Part shown: positions 36,305 to 45,794 of the stretch, in pieces
Numbering within the stretch: the stretch's first letter is position 1
Layout: the number at the start of each line of letters is the position of its first letter
DNA from: JBLIRR01 sp049472395
Lineage (GTDB): Bacteria > SZUA-182 > DTGQ01 > JBLIRR01
NCBI GenBank assembly: GCA_049472395.1
Contig: JBLIRR010000025.1
Location: forward strand, 28,281-92,280
DNA length: 64,000 nucleotides
Direction: 5' to 3'
Notes under the pieces: model-generated
Told to the model about the DNA's origin: nothing
Seen by the model: the letters and a program-made list of their open reading frames with translations, nothing else
The model's database searches: none
Made by a program: the position numbers and the translations under genes

Positions 36305-38161
36305 TTATCTTAAACTCATAAAGAATTTCTTTAAGGGTATTTCAACAATACTTATTAATTCATGCAAAGCTGATACCACCAATGTTGATTTATTGCTCGC
36401 ATACCCATAAAACTCTACGCCATATTCGCGAGCAATCAAATTAACATTACCACTACAATCAGCCCCCTTTTCAATGGGTCTTGCTACGAGCAATACACCA
36501 TTTCCATCCTCTTTAAAATTCTTGATTACCTCTATCTCTTCCTTACGAAAGAGGGTTGCATCTTTCTCTTTGTAATCCTCTCCCTCAATAATCCACAGTT
36601 GGCCGAAAGCACTTAAGAAATCCCTTGTAATATTCGAGACCTCTTTTCTATTGGTAACAGTTATCTTATATCTATTATTGTCAGATAATAATGATACAAG
36701 ATCCTCTTTAAAATAATTATTATTATATCCAGAGCTTTGGTACGTATTATAAATGAGAATGGAGTCTTTTCTCTCGTTATATATGGTGTTCTCTAACCAT
36801 TGGGCAATATTTAAGATATATTGCCAATTATCAGCGCTATTGCTCCCGCCATTTTTAAATCTATCAATACAGGCATCAAAGACCAGCCCGCTCCCCCCTT
36901 CAATATCTTCATACGCAGCAATTTGAGCTTTATTATCCGGAGCCAGTGTTATCTTTATATTGTCATCTATTTTCTTTATAACCGCGCACTCACCGGCAGT
37001 CAATGAATGAACTGATTTCAATAAAGGATCGCCCAGATTCACATAAGGAATAAAAACGAATAATCTGAAAAGATACGCAAAACATATTGTTCCTATAACG
37101 CTTATGCTCATATACAGCACAAATGTCCTCTTCTTGAACATACTCCATAAAAGTACCATAGCTGGTATTGCAGTAACAGGGCCCCCGATTAAAAACGCCA
37201 AGGCAGCACCACTGTCTATTGTCCCAGGCAGCGATGCTTTGATATGGTAAAGAATACTTGAGGCGCTTATCTGATGAAGAAAGACAGGAATACTTCCAAA
37301 AGTCACCAAAATTATATTGAATGGCTGACCTTCTCCGAATAAGGTATTAATATATTCAGGAGAGATATATCTTTCAGCAATTGATCCTATTATAATACCT
37401 ACAAGCACATATTTGCCCAAAAGCCAGATCATTTCAACAGATTTTGCTAAAAAGACCACAAATTTATTTTTATGCTTTGCTGCCAGCCGATTGCTAAATT
37501 TTTGCCCGCAACTGCACCGCAGCCTCTCATCAGCATAATTAGGATCATGAAAATCACCCTCAGGGATACCGCCCTCAAGAAATAATTCAGAGGTCTTAAA
37601 ATAATTCCTAAGCATATGCGTTACCAAACCAGCTGAAACTCCCATCAAAAAGGCCACAATTACTCTAATAATTGCCCACTCGATCCCTAAATCTCCGATG
37701 GTCAGAAAAAATGTAGTGACGCTCATTAACGGTGAAGATATAAGCAAGGCCATAGCTGGCGCCAAGGGGAGTCCTGCTGCTAACAGAGCAATCACAGTCG
37801 TCAAAATGCCACATGAGCACAATGGGCTAAAAACTCCAATGAGAGAGGCAAAAAATATGCTTGCAAATCCATAGCGATTGAGGGTGTTCCTAAGCCGGAT
37901 ATGAAATTTATAGGTACGGATAAAACCAGCTATGACAACACCAATAAAAAAATATGGAGCAATTTCCCAAAGCTCCATCACAACCCCCTTCCGGTTAAAA
38001 AGCAGCTGAAAGATTTCTTTGACGAAGCTGGTGAGAAAGGAGCCGGATGCATGCCGCCAGACATGATAGATAATAATTAAAAGTCCTATTCCTAATAAGG
38101 ACCACAAAGTAAGCGATACGGTTCTATTTTTCTTCCCATGGATACTACATTCCTCTTTCAT
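36305..38161 (-). CDS. ArsP/YraQ-like permease with extra C-terminal soluble domain
   Basis: 618 residues; the permease family is about 300-370. Residues 18-365 hold eight to ten membrane segments with the hallmark FSPLCSCG (C115, C117) and LISSPLMS, followed in the cytosolic loop by a second CSCG (C216, C218). ArsP exports organoarsenicals, and YraQ relatives move metals or thiol species. Residues 385-618 are a soluble alpha/beta domain of unknown family, with SILIYNTYQSSGYNNN and NGVLLVARPIEKG, loosely like a GATase-fold or DUF4350-type domain. The gene heads the 28.8-38.2 kb row and has a 562-nt AT-rich upstream region. Confidence 0.75.
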   Translation of the reverse strand: MKEECSIHGKKNRTVSLTLWSLLGIGLLIIIYHVWRHASGSFLTSFVKEIFQLLFNRKGVVMELWEIAPYFFIGVVIAGFIRTYKFHIRLRNTLNRYGFASIFFASLIGVFSPLCSCGILTTVIALLAAGLPLAPAMALLISSPLMSVTTFFLTIGDLGIEWAIIRVIVAFLMGVSAGLVTHMLRNYFKTSELFLEGGIPEGDFHDPNYADERLRCSCGQKFSNRLAAKHKNKFVVFLAKSVEMIWLLGKYVLVGIIIGSIAERYISPEYINTLFGEGQPFNIILVTFGSIPVFLHQISASSILYHIKASLPGTIDSGAALAFLIGGPVTAIPAMVLLWSMFKKRTFVLYMSISVIGTICFAYLFRLFVFIPYVNLGDPLLKSVHSLTAGECAVIKKIDDNIKITLAPDNKAQIAAYEDIEGGSGLVFDACIDRFKNGGSNSADNWQYILNIAQWLENTIYNERKDSILIYNTYQSSGYNNNYFKEDLVSLLSDNNRYKITVTNRKEVSNITRDFLSAFGQLWIIEGEDYKEKDATLFRKEEIEVIKNFKEDGNGVLLVARPIEKGADCSGNVNLIAREYGVEFYGYASNKSTLVVSALHELISIVEIPLKKFFMSLR

Positions 38162-38723
38162 TCACTCACCTTTTTGATTAACTTATTCTATTTTAAATAT
38201 TATAATTATATATATTAATAATTACGATCTAATAAATTAAAAATAATCAATAATATTATATCCACTATTTTAAGCAAGTTACATACCATATATGTGGGGA
38301 TTTCTTCTGCTTATAATTACTTGTCTTTTTGAGGCCACAATCAAAACATCCTTAAACCGTGCAGAAATCTTAACATATTAGTGTGAACAATCCCTTACAG
38401 CTAAAGCATTGTGGCATTAATAACAATAACGTGACACAATAACATGTATGTAAACTCTCACTTTGTCTTAATAAATTGAATTAAATTTCAATCGCTTCAT
38501 AAATGTTATATGTGAATAATTAATTTAATTTATTAAGATATTAATAAAAAGAGTGGTTATGCCCTCACAAAAATAATTGATTGTGCAATTATAATCTATC
38601 CTTCTTTAAAATCCTATCATAAATTAGAAAAGACAATTATATATAAAAAAATATTAGTATAGAGGAATATACTGATTATATTATAGCATTATTTATTATG
38701 ATATTAGATTTACGCTTTAGGTC
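38162..38723. other. 562-nt AT-rich intergenic region
   Basis: No open frame with a ribosome-binding site was found. It should hold the promoter of the permease row (minus) and the 3' end of the minus-strand EPS unit. It carries two inverted repeats: a long one at 38467-38537 and a short ATAATTG/CAATTAT pair near 38575-38595. No RNA gene is recognised. Confidence 0.5.
38467..38537. repeat. 20-bp imperfect inverted repeat in intergenic DNA
   Basis: 38467-38486 pairs with 38518-38537, 18 of 20 positions matching, one mismatch being a G-T wobble. The arms read CTTAATAAATTGAATTAAAT and its near complement around a 31-nt centre. AT-rich context makes chance pairing easier, but the length is notable. 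It could be a cruciform, regulator site or terminator-like structure. Confidence 0.5.
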
Positions 38724-39698
38724 TTAGCTCTCTTTCCTCTCCCCTTGAGAGAGAAAAACATTATGTGCGAATCCCAGTAAATACCGACCATTAGATACAA
38801 GATTAATCCCAAGATATATATAGGAAAGAAAGATATAAGAAAGATAACTACTCATACGTTTACCTTTAAAACTTACACTATTTACCATTTGTATTCGTTT
38901 TATAATATAGCCTAACTGACATAGAATTGATGCTGCCCACACGAAAAAATTCAGAGGAACTATGCATAAAAGTAGTGAAAGAAAAAAAATAATAAGTTTT
39001 GAAAGCGTTTTATAACTTATACCATTTATTATTAAATATGCTGTTGTCCATCTCAATTCCCCTTTCATAAAATATTTAAATGAAGAGGGAAAATAAGTAT
39101 ATATTTTAGCTTCCTTACAAAAATATGGCTCGCGTCCTATATTCTTTAAGCGCTCGACAGCCAGATAATCCACTCCGATTTTATATCGTGGATCAAAAAT
39201 AACACTATGCATTGCAGGTGGAATATCATTAAAAAAGGCTATTCCTCCTCCCCCCCCACAATGGGTCAATTTCTCAATATAAAATTCTTTATTGATCATA
39301 TAAAATTGACTGATCAAGGAGCGTTTAATCGGAAAAGGATTTGAGATAGTGATCCTATTCTTATTCTTTTTTATGGGCATGACCATATTATATAGCCAAT
39401 CTTTATCTACTATAACATCCGCATCTAATAAGACAATAAATTTCCCTTGCGCTATTGAGAGGCCTCGCATGATGGCGTGATTTTTACCAGCTTGATTCTG
39501 CTCTATGACCTTATATTGTGCGAATGCGCTTATATACGGGGTATAGTTAAGGGCAATGCTGTAGGTTTGATCTGCTCCGCCTCCAATAAGTATAACCTCA
39601 CACTGATCCTTGGGATATGCAAGTCTATTAAGAGAGAGAAGATTTCTCTTAATGACTGATGCTTCATTCCACGCAGGTATAAGGATTGATACTTCCAT
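38724..39698 (-). CDS. GT2 glycosyltransferase with C-terminal membrane segments
   Basis: 324 residues. VSILIPAWNEASVIKRNL, an IGGGADQT segment in place of DDGSxDxT, and LLDADVIVDKDW as the DxD site. GVDYLAVERL and LRWTTAYLI (a QxxRW-like end) lead into two to three membrane segments. It resembles cellulose- or hyaluronan-type GT2s. It starts 4 nt after the ATPase/kinase fusion gene upstream, so it belongs to the export unit and probably acts on the same polymer. Confidence 0.82.
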   Translation of the reverse strand: MEVSILIPAWNEASVIKRNLLSLNRLAYPKDQCEVILIGGGADQTYSIALNYTPYISAFAQYKVIEQNQAGKNHAIMRGLSIAQGKFIVLLDADVIVDKDWLYNMVMPIKKNKNRITISNPFPIKRSLISQFYMINKEFYIEKLTHCGGGGGIAFFNDIPPAMHSVIFDPRYKIGVDYLAVERLKNIGREPYFCKEAKIYTYFPSSFKYFMKGELRWTTAYLIINGISYKTLSKLIIFFLSLLLCIVPLNFFVWAASILCQLGYIIKRIQMVNSVSFKGKRMSSYLSYIFLSYIYLGINLVSNGRYLLGFAHNVFLSQGERKES

Positions 39699-39702
39699 AT
39701 AC

Positions 39703-41421
39703 TTATAATATTTTATATATCCAATGTGGTATATAATATTTTCTTCTGTTCAGTATCGCTCCAATAATATTGATATGTGCATTGTCCAAAATAAAACGCG
39801 CGTTTTGGACAATCTCTCGTCGCGTTTTCCCTGCTTGAATAGTGAGGATAACCCCCCCAAGATGATGTGCGAGTATAGTGGTATCGGAATAATGATTAAT
39901 AGGTGCTCCATCAAAAATAATATATTTGAACTCACTTTTTATTTCTTCTATCATCTGCCTAATACAAGTAGAATTAAAAATATGAGAAGGTTCATTACTT
40001 GTTGGAGAAAATTGCTTGCCTGAGGTAATTAAAAACAAATTTGATACCCTTGTTTTTTTTATCATATCCCGCCATGTTTTCCCATTGAGACCAATATCAG
40101 CAAATCCGGGTTCTCGGTCTACCTCGAATAAAGTATGCAATATAGGACTTCTTAAATTCCCATCTACTAAGAGAGTTGGATGCCCTTCCATCGTCACTAA
40201 AGCTGTTGCAAAGTTTGACGCTATTGTGGATGTTCCTTCTCTGTGATTAGCGCTTGCAATACAAATACTTTGCATCTCTGACTCTAGAAAGAAATCAAGA
40301 TTGCTCTTTGTTTTCTGATATTCATCAATAAGCCGAGAGCTGAGAAAATTATACCCGAGCTCTTTTAAGTGTTTATAATTATTGTTCTGATTAATGGCGT
40401 CCCTATCTATATATAATTTACCTGGATTTTTCTTCTTATTTTTCAAGGTCTTTTTATCATCTATTATTATTCCATCATCTTGGGCACTCTCTCCAGAGAG
40501 CGCTTCTGATGAACTACTCACTTCAGACACAACTTCTTGATTGAATTTTGCAGCATTTGATTGTGGAAATGATGAAAGACGCGGATAAGGAGAAGGAGGA
40601 GGAGAAAAAGAAAAAGATATCTGAGAGATTATTATCTCATCAATTGTTTTCTTTTGCTGGTTAAAACCGGCGAGGAGTGCCTTATCACATAGTAAATTAA
40701 TTAAACGCGGGATGCCCTGTGAGAAAAAACATATTTTATTAAATGCCTCTTTACTGAATATATTTTCTAGTCTTGATCCAACTCTCTGAAGTCGATAATC
40801 AATATACTCGTAAATCTCTTCATCTGTAAAAGCATCCAGATGACACTCAAAATATATCCTTTGATTAAGATGGTGCATCTCAGGTTTGTTCAGCTCAATT
40901 TTAAGACCGGTCTGACCCGCCAATATAATCTGAAGAAGCTTTTCCCTGTTTGTTTCAAGATTGGACAAAAAACCAATTGTCTTTAAGGCTTCTTTATCTA
41001 AACAATGGGCTTCATCAATTAAAAGCACAACATTTATTCCATTTTGCACTTTATAGATAAGCAAATCTTTAATTTTTTGCAAAATAGCAAATTCATCCAA
41101 ACCATGATCATGTATCTCAAAATTATTTAAAATAAAAGCGCTTAAGGATTTGAAATTAATATAAGGAGCTTCCACAAGTAAGCTCTTCATATTCTTATCA
41201 AAATGGGATATAAGAGCACGAAGTAAAGTTGTTTTTCCGATCCCCGCACCACCAATTATTATCATTAATCCTTTCTTGGTATTAACGCCATATTCTAAGG
41301 AATTTAATGCCGAGGAATGCGTTTTTAAAGGATAGAAGAATCGTGGATCGGGTGAATTATTAAAGGGATAATCGGATAAGCCATAAAAATCCAAATATCC
41401 GTTTATAATATTAGCTTTCAT
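39703..41421 (-). CDS. ExeA-type AAA ATPase fused to CpsD-like tyrosine-kinase domain
   Basis: 572 residues joining two proteins that are usually separate in exopolysaccharide (XrtA-type) loci. Residues 8-265: ExeA/GspA-like ATPase with YPFNNSPDPRFFY, Walker A GGAGIGKT (57-64) and Walker B LLIDEAH. Residues 270-335: Ser/Pro and charged linker. Residues 340-572: CpsD/CapB-like P-loop domain. Its Walker A reads REGTST (394-399), with Thr397 where the lysine belongs; Walker A' reads VDGNLRSP and Walker B IIFDGAP. The tail has RRKYYIPHWIY, a small tyrosine cluster. BY-kinases control chain length with Wzz, whose gene overlaps it by 11 bp. Confidence 0.88.
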   Translation of the reverse strand: MKANIINGYLDFYGLSDYPFNNSPDPRFFYPLKTHSSALNSLEYGVNTKKGLMIIIGGAGIGKTTLLRALISHFDKNMKSLLVEAPYINFKSLSAFILNNFEIHDHGLDEFAILQKIKDLLIYKVQNGINVVLLIDEAHCLDKEALKTIGFLSNLETNREKLLQIILAGQTGLKIELNKPEMHHLNQRIYFECHLDAFTDEEIYEYIDYRLQRVGSRLENIFSKEAFNKICFFSQGIPRLINLLCDKALLAGFNQQKKTIDEIIISQISFSFSPPPSPYPRLSSFPQSNAAKFNQEVVSEVSSSSEALSGESAQDDGIIIDDKKTLKNKKKNPGKLYIDRDAINQNNNYKHLKELGYNFLSSRLIDEYQKTKSNLDFFLESEMQSICIASANHREGTSTIASNFATALVTMEGHPTLLVDGNLRSPILHTLFEVDREPGFADIGLNGKTWRDMIKKTRVSNLFLITSGKQFSPTSNEPSHIFNSTCIRQMIEEIKSEFKYIIFDGAPINHYSDTTILAHHLGGVILTIQAGKTRREIVQNARFILDNAHINIIGAILNRRKYYIPHWIYKIL

Positions 41422-42865
41422 TGTTTATCTCTGAAATAGACCCTAAGATATTAATATTTAAATATGATTCAATCTCATCTTCTGTATTAAATGCATGATC
41501 AAAATAATAGCTTAAAAATGCTATTCCACAAGAGGTAATCAAGCTTAAAATTATTCCGAGAAACAATTTTAATGATTTATTACTTCTCATCGGGTATATC
41601 GGGATAAAAGGAGGTTCAATAATACTTATATTTGAAAACTGTGCCTTATCCATTGCCTCATCTATTCGAATTTGTTCCATCTTCTTGATATAAAGGTTAT
41701 AATTTTGGGTATCTAGATTCAATTGTCGCAGTAAAGCATCAAATTGAATTTCATGAGCATTAAGTTCAGCAACTTTTTTTTCAAGGCTTATTATTTCCTC
41801 TTCCAATTCTTGTGCTTTTATTTTCTCCATATCTAATTGTCGTGTTGTGTAATTATAAGTTTTCCATAATTCTTGAAAAACGATATTGATGCCTGTCACC
41901 ATAGTAGCCGGAACTTCCGGTTCCACTTTTGACAATTCTGCCCTTACTTTTTCAATCTCAGAACGAATGTCCTCCATTTGACGGCTATCTTCTTGATATT
42001 TCCTTAACATCTTTGCCTCCTCAAGCATTAAATCCACTAATTTAACATTTAATTTATCAATCACAGGATTGCGGGTGAATGTTTCTGATGCGAAAACCGT
42101 TTCCGGTTCGCCGACAAGTTGTTGCTCTAATTCTTCAATGTTAACTTCTTGTTCATTTATCTTAATATGAGAATCTGCTAAATCCTTTTTATAATCAAAA
42201 AGTTGTCCTAATAAATATTGTTTTTGAGTTGCAATATCAGAGATATTATATTCTTGCTTAAATTGAATAAGATTATTCTCCCTCTCAACAATTCTATCCG
42301 CAAGACTTTTAGCCTGAATGGAAAAAAAATCTAATGTCCCATGCGTTTTATGAATCTTGAGGTGATGTTCTAAATAGAATTCAAGGAGCGTATCTAAGAT
42401 GTTAAAGGCAATATGGGGATCTTTATCTTTATAGGTTGCTTGAATAACATTTGATCTCCATACAACATTAACCTTCAAATTCGTTTCAATTTCTCGAATT
42501 AAATTTTCCTTCTGGTGCTCATTAAGCTCACCTTGTGCACCTGAAAAGTCGGAACCTAATTTTTCAATGGCCTTCTCTTTTAAATACCGGCTATTAAAAA
42601 TCTCTACCTCTGATTTTACATCTTCTGAGGTCTTACTCAACAATAAATTGCTCCGCTCTATCAGTGTTGGTGGAGTTGAATCTTCCCTACCAACCTTTAC
42701 TAAAAATTTACACCTTGTTTCATAAATAATCGGCTGTTTTTTAATACTAATACTTACGACAATTAATATTGTAATGAATAAAATAATAATTCTATATTTA
42801 TATTTAAATATAATAAATAATAATTTTTTTAATGTATCATTATCTTGCAAAGCTCTCGCTCCCAC
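41411..42865 (-). CDS. Polysaccharide chain-length determinant (Wzz/GumC-like)
   Basis: 484 residues from a GTG. Membrane segments at about 24-44 and 440-460 enclose a large periplasmic region with long coiled coils (residues about 175-400), the PCP family layout. It should form an inner-membrane oligomer that sets polymer length and links to the Wza-like channel and to the kinase-like domain in the cytosol. It begins 8 nt after the export lipoprotein gene and overlaps the ATPase/kinase gene, so the three are one operon. The start is the least certain point: a TTG 15 nt further in has a better-placed GGGAG. Confidence 0.92.
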   Translation of the reverse strand: MGARALQDNDTLKKLLFIIFKYKYRIIILFITILIVVSISIKKQPIIYETRCKFLVKVGREDSTPPTLIERSNLLLSKTSEDVKSEVEIFNSRYLKEKAIEKLGSDFSGAQGELNEHQKENLIREIETNLKVNVVWRSNVIQATYKDKDPHIAFNILDTLLEFYLEHHLKIHKTHGTLDFFSIQAKSLADRIVERENNLIQFKQEYNISDIATQKQYLLGQLFDYKKDLADSHIKINEQEVNIEELEQQLVGEPETVFASETFTRNPVIDKLNVKLVDLMLEEAKMLRKYQEDSRQMEDIRSEIEKVRAELSKVEPEVPATMVTGINIVFQELWKTYNYTTRQLDMEKIKAQELEEEIISLEKKVAELNAHEIQFDALLRQLNLDTQNYNLYIKKMEQIRIDEAMDKAQFSNISIIEPPFIPIYPMRSNKSLKLFLGIILSLITSCGIAFLSYYFDHAFNTEDEIESYLNINILGSISEINNES

Positions 42866-42873
42866 CCGGCATT

Positions 42874-43605
42874 TTATTCTTCAAGATCTATTCGATATCC
42901 TTCTACTCGTAATAGATTGACTGCTATTATTTTTGGTATTATGAGATTAATATACTGGCTTACAAATTTATTTGCCTCAGCAATGAGGGTTTTCGGGACG
43001 AATACAATATCCCGTGGTTCAAGCACTATATCATTTCTAATCATTCGAGAATTGTCAAATAGCTGGGCATGATCAACCGTTAATACTTTATAATCTGGTG
43101 AGCCGATATTCCTTAAAACCAGAACATTCCTCATTTCAGCAGTTTCTCTAAAGCCACCTGCATAGAGAATAGCCTGTAATGCGGTCATCCTGCCCTGAAG
43201 ATGAACTATTTGCGGAAGGCCCACCTCTCCTCCTACATATACTCGCTGGTCCGAAAAAGACACTAAATTCACCGTAATTTCAGGATCTTTTCTAAACCTC
43301 GAATATTTTTCAGTCAAAATATCATCAAGTTGAGATGATGTTAATCCCGCTACTTCCACCTGGTCGATTAATTGAAGGGCAATCTTCCCATCTGGCCTCA
43401 CTATCACCTTATCATTAAGCTCGGGATTATAAAAAAATTTTATCCCCACAGTGTCTCCTCGTTGAATAATATAATCTTCTCCATTTTCTTGAATATTCTC
43501 AAAGGAAAGATCTTGATTCTCTGAGGGGACATATGGGCGAGGAACAGATATACACCCACACATAAAAAGAATAAAAGGTAACAATATATGAATTTTATTT
43601 CGCAT
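42874..43605 (-). CDS. Polysaccharide export outer-membrane lipoprotein (Wza/GumB-like)
   Basis: 243 residues. Signal peptide with lipobox FMCGC, so the mature protein starts at a lipidated cysteine. The poly-export domain begins DYIIQRGDTVGIKFFYNPELN and continues IVRPDGKIALQLIDQVEVAG; a SLBB-like domain follows (VYVGGEV, MTALQAILYAGGF). These form the outer-membrane/periplasmic exit channel for the polymer. The C-terminus has an amphipathic, hydrophobic stretch. Neighbours Wzz-like and ATPase/kinase genes complete the export machine. Confidence 0.94.
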   Translation of the reverse strand: MRNKIHILLPFILFMCGCISVPRPYVPSENQDLSFENIQENGEDYIIQRGDTVGIKFFYNPELNDKVIVRPDGKIALQLIDQVEVAGLTSSQLDDILTEKYSRFRKDPEITVNLVSFSDQRVYVGGEVGLPQIVHLQGRMTALQAILYAGGFRETAEMRNVLVLRNIGSPDYKVLTVDHAQLFDNSRMIRNDIVLEPRDIVFVPKTLIAEANKFVSQYINLIIPKIIAVNLLRVEGYRIDLEE

Positions 43606-43626
43606 TTTTCTAATATATCTCTTTAT

Positions 43627-44856
43627 CTAAGACCAAAATAATCTGTTCAAGCGAGCAGTATTACTCTTACTATTATAATCAATATCAATTGTAAGAGGCC
43701 CCATACAATGAAATCTTTGTCTTAGCGCGGTATCATGAATGAGCATCTCTATTGCCTCTGCCAGCATTTCCGGGGATTGTGGATCGACCAGGAGACCATT
43801 TTCCCCATCCCTAATTAATTCAGGTATACCCGATATCTTTGTTGAGATTGAAGGAATTCCCATTGCCAAGGCCTCCATTAAGACAACGGGAATACCGTCC
43901 TGCTGACCATCAGAACCTCTTTGGGAGGCGAGTATAAAAATATCTGTATCCATCAATAATTCTCTTATTTTAGTCTGTTTCTGATCCCCCAGTAAAGATA
44001 TCACTTCCTGAAGATTTGCTTTATGAATCATTTTATTTAATTGTGCAAAATCTGGGCCACTTCCAATGATACGACAGTGAAATTTCATATTATGATCTTT
44101 GAGTATAGTGCACGCTTTTATTAAAACAGGGAATCCCTTATAATCAACCAAGCGTCCTATGGATAAAAGGTGCCATGTGTCTTTGTGCACTTCTGTTCCT
44201 CTTGCCTGAGGATGAAATATATCAATCCGAATACCACAATGAATAACAACAATCTTTTTCTCTACTATGGATCCATAGTGTTTCACCAAATATTGTCGAT
44301 TATACTCAGAAATAGTAACCAAAAATTTCATATCAAGAAAAATTCTTTTTACCAGCGGCATAGGACAAAAGATGTCATGAGCGTGGCCTGTTGCACTGAA
44401 AGAAATACCGGTGAGGCGACAGATTACCCACGCTGCCAACGAGGGGGATGTAAAAAAATGAGCATGAATATGATGAATTTTCCTACATCTTATAAGAAAT
44501 GCAAATTCAAAGGCATGCATTACAGTATAAAAAGCCTTTAGTGGCCTTCCTTTATATATTATATTGTGAACAATAACCGTGAAAATAATATGAAGTGAAA
44601 GAAGTGGTTTATACGCGACCATTATGATTCTTCGTAATAACCCAGAAAAATTATTATGCGGATAATGCACATGAGAAACCAAAGGCATGGCATCTTTATG
44701 AACAATCTTTTCTTTTCTCTTAGATAAGGAGAAAATTTCTATTTGAGTACCAATTTTCATAAGCTCACGTAGTTCATTTACTATAAATGTTTCAGATAAT
44801 TTTGGAAAAAGTGATACAATATAAGCTATTTTCTGTGGTGAGGATTTGCTATACAC
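43627..44856 (-). CDS. GT4 glycosyltransferase
   Basis: 409 residues from GTG; AAGGAGG is 9-10 nt upstream. GT-B fold with FPKLSETFIVNEL at the N-terminus, HAHFFTSPSLAAW in the acceptor domain, IVVIHCGIRIDIF, SIGRLVDYKG and EALAMGIPSIST with GIPELIRDGENGLLV in the donor domain. This N-terminus is common in capsule and colanic-acid type GT4s (WcaL-like). It is the first gene of the 38.7-44.9 kb unit, 21 nt before the export lipoprotein gene. Confidence 0.9.
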   Translation of the reverse strand: MYSKSSPQKIAYIVSLFPKLSETFIVNELRELMKIGTQIEIFSLSKRKEKIVHKDAMPLVSHVHYPHNNFSGLLRRIIMVAYKPLLSLHIIFTVIVHNIIYKGRPLKAFYTVMHAFEFAFLIRCRKIHHIHAHFFTSPSLAAWVICRLTGISFSATGHAHDIFCPMPLVKRIFLDMKFLVTISEYNRQYLVKHYGSIVEKKIVVIHCGIRIDIFHPQARGTEVHKDTWHLLSIGRLVDYKGFPVLIKACTILKDHNMKFHCRIIGSGPDFAQLNKMIHKANLQEVISLLGDQKQTKIRELLMDTDIFILASQRGSDGQQDGIPVVLMEALAMGIPSISTKISGIPELIRDGENGLLVDPQSPEMLAEAIEMLIHDTALRQRFHCMGPLTIDIDYNSKSNTARLNRLFWS

Positions 44857-45192
44857 CTAATCTCTACCTCCTTTCTCATCACTATCCACATCTTATTTTC
44901 ACGAAAATGCACAAAGCTTATGAATTTTATATACAGATATAATTCTCTCCTCATGTTATAGCATGAATCTTACTCATCTTCAATTTAATCATACACTATA
45001 ATGTGTAATGCAGTGTATAAAGAAGAGATGAAGTAGAATTAATATTATTATATACCGATTGTATGTGCGAGAATTTCCGATAAACAAACAAGGTCTAAGT
45101 TATTTTGAAGCACTTCATAGTTGTCATATAAGGTTCTGAGAGGTTTTCCTTAATTTTTTTTTAAAGATTATTTATCATGAATAGATTATATT
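44857..45192. other. 336-nt divergent intergenic region
   Basis: It lies between the EPS export unit (minus) and the ankyrin gene (plus). It is AT-rich and contains a loose repeat, ACACTATAATGTGT, near 44994-45007. Promoters for both sides are expected, but no clear -35/-10 pair stands out. Confidence 0.4.
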
Positions 45193-45771
45193 ATGTCAAA
45201 TATGAAATCGATTCTACTGCTCATCATAACGTTAATTATAATGGCATCTTGTTCAAAAAGGCAGATGGAAGGGAAAATAGATCCTGAACTGCTCGACGGA
45301 ATTAGGACAGGGGATATTGCACAAGTACAAGATGCGCTCTATAGAGGTGTAGACGTGAATGCAAAAGCACAACAGGGGTTTACCGCGCTCATGATTGCCT
45401 CATATTATGGTCATATTGATATTGTTAACTATTTATTGGATAATGGAGCAAATGTGAACGACAGAAATGATAGTGGATGGACAGCTTTGTTATGGGCAGC
45501 GGGAGAAGGCTATACAAATATTGTACGCATATTAATAAAAAATGGTGCTGATGTGAATGCAAAAGATGATTTATGGGGATTGACCGCTTTAATGCTTGCC
45601 ACAAGCGAAGGGCATAAAGATGTGGTGCACACCATGATTGAGAACGGAGCAGATGTGAATATTAAAAGCAAACATGCCGAGACAGCATTGATGAAAGCAA
45701 CGGCGAGAGGCCATGAAGAAATTATAGACATGCTCGAAAAAGCTGGCGCAATTAGAATATGCCACAAATAA
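45193..45771 (+). CDS. Ankyrin-repeat lipoprotein
   Basis: 192 residues. The signal peptide ends in a lipobox, IMASCS, so the protein is probably lipid-anchored in the periplasm or outer membrane. Four ankyrin repeats follow (residues about 35-185), each with GxTALMxAxxxGHxDIVxxLLxxGADVNxK. No catalytic domain is attached. Ankyrin repeats mediate protein binding; partner unknown. An ATG nine bases further in is an alternative start, and neither has a good ribosome-binding site. It is a single gene followed by a 16-bp perfect palindrome. Confidence 0.88.
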   Translation: MSNMKSILLLIITLIIMASCSKRQMEGKIDPELLDGIRTGDIAQVQDALYRGVDVNAKAQQGFTALMIASYYGHIDIVNYLLDNGANVNDRNDSGWTALLWAAGEGYTNIVRILIKNGADVNAKDDLWGLTALMLATSEGHKDVVHTMIENGADVNIKSKHAETALMKATARGHEEIIDMLEKAGAIRICHK

Positions 45772-45794
45772 TATTGTGCTTTTTATTTAAAGAT

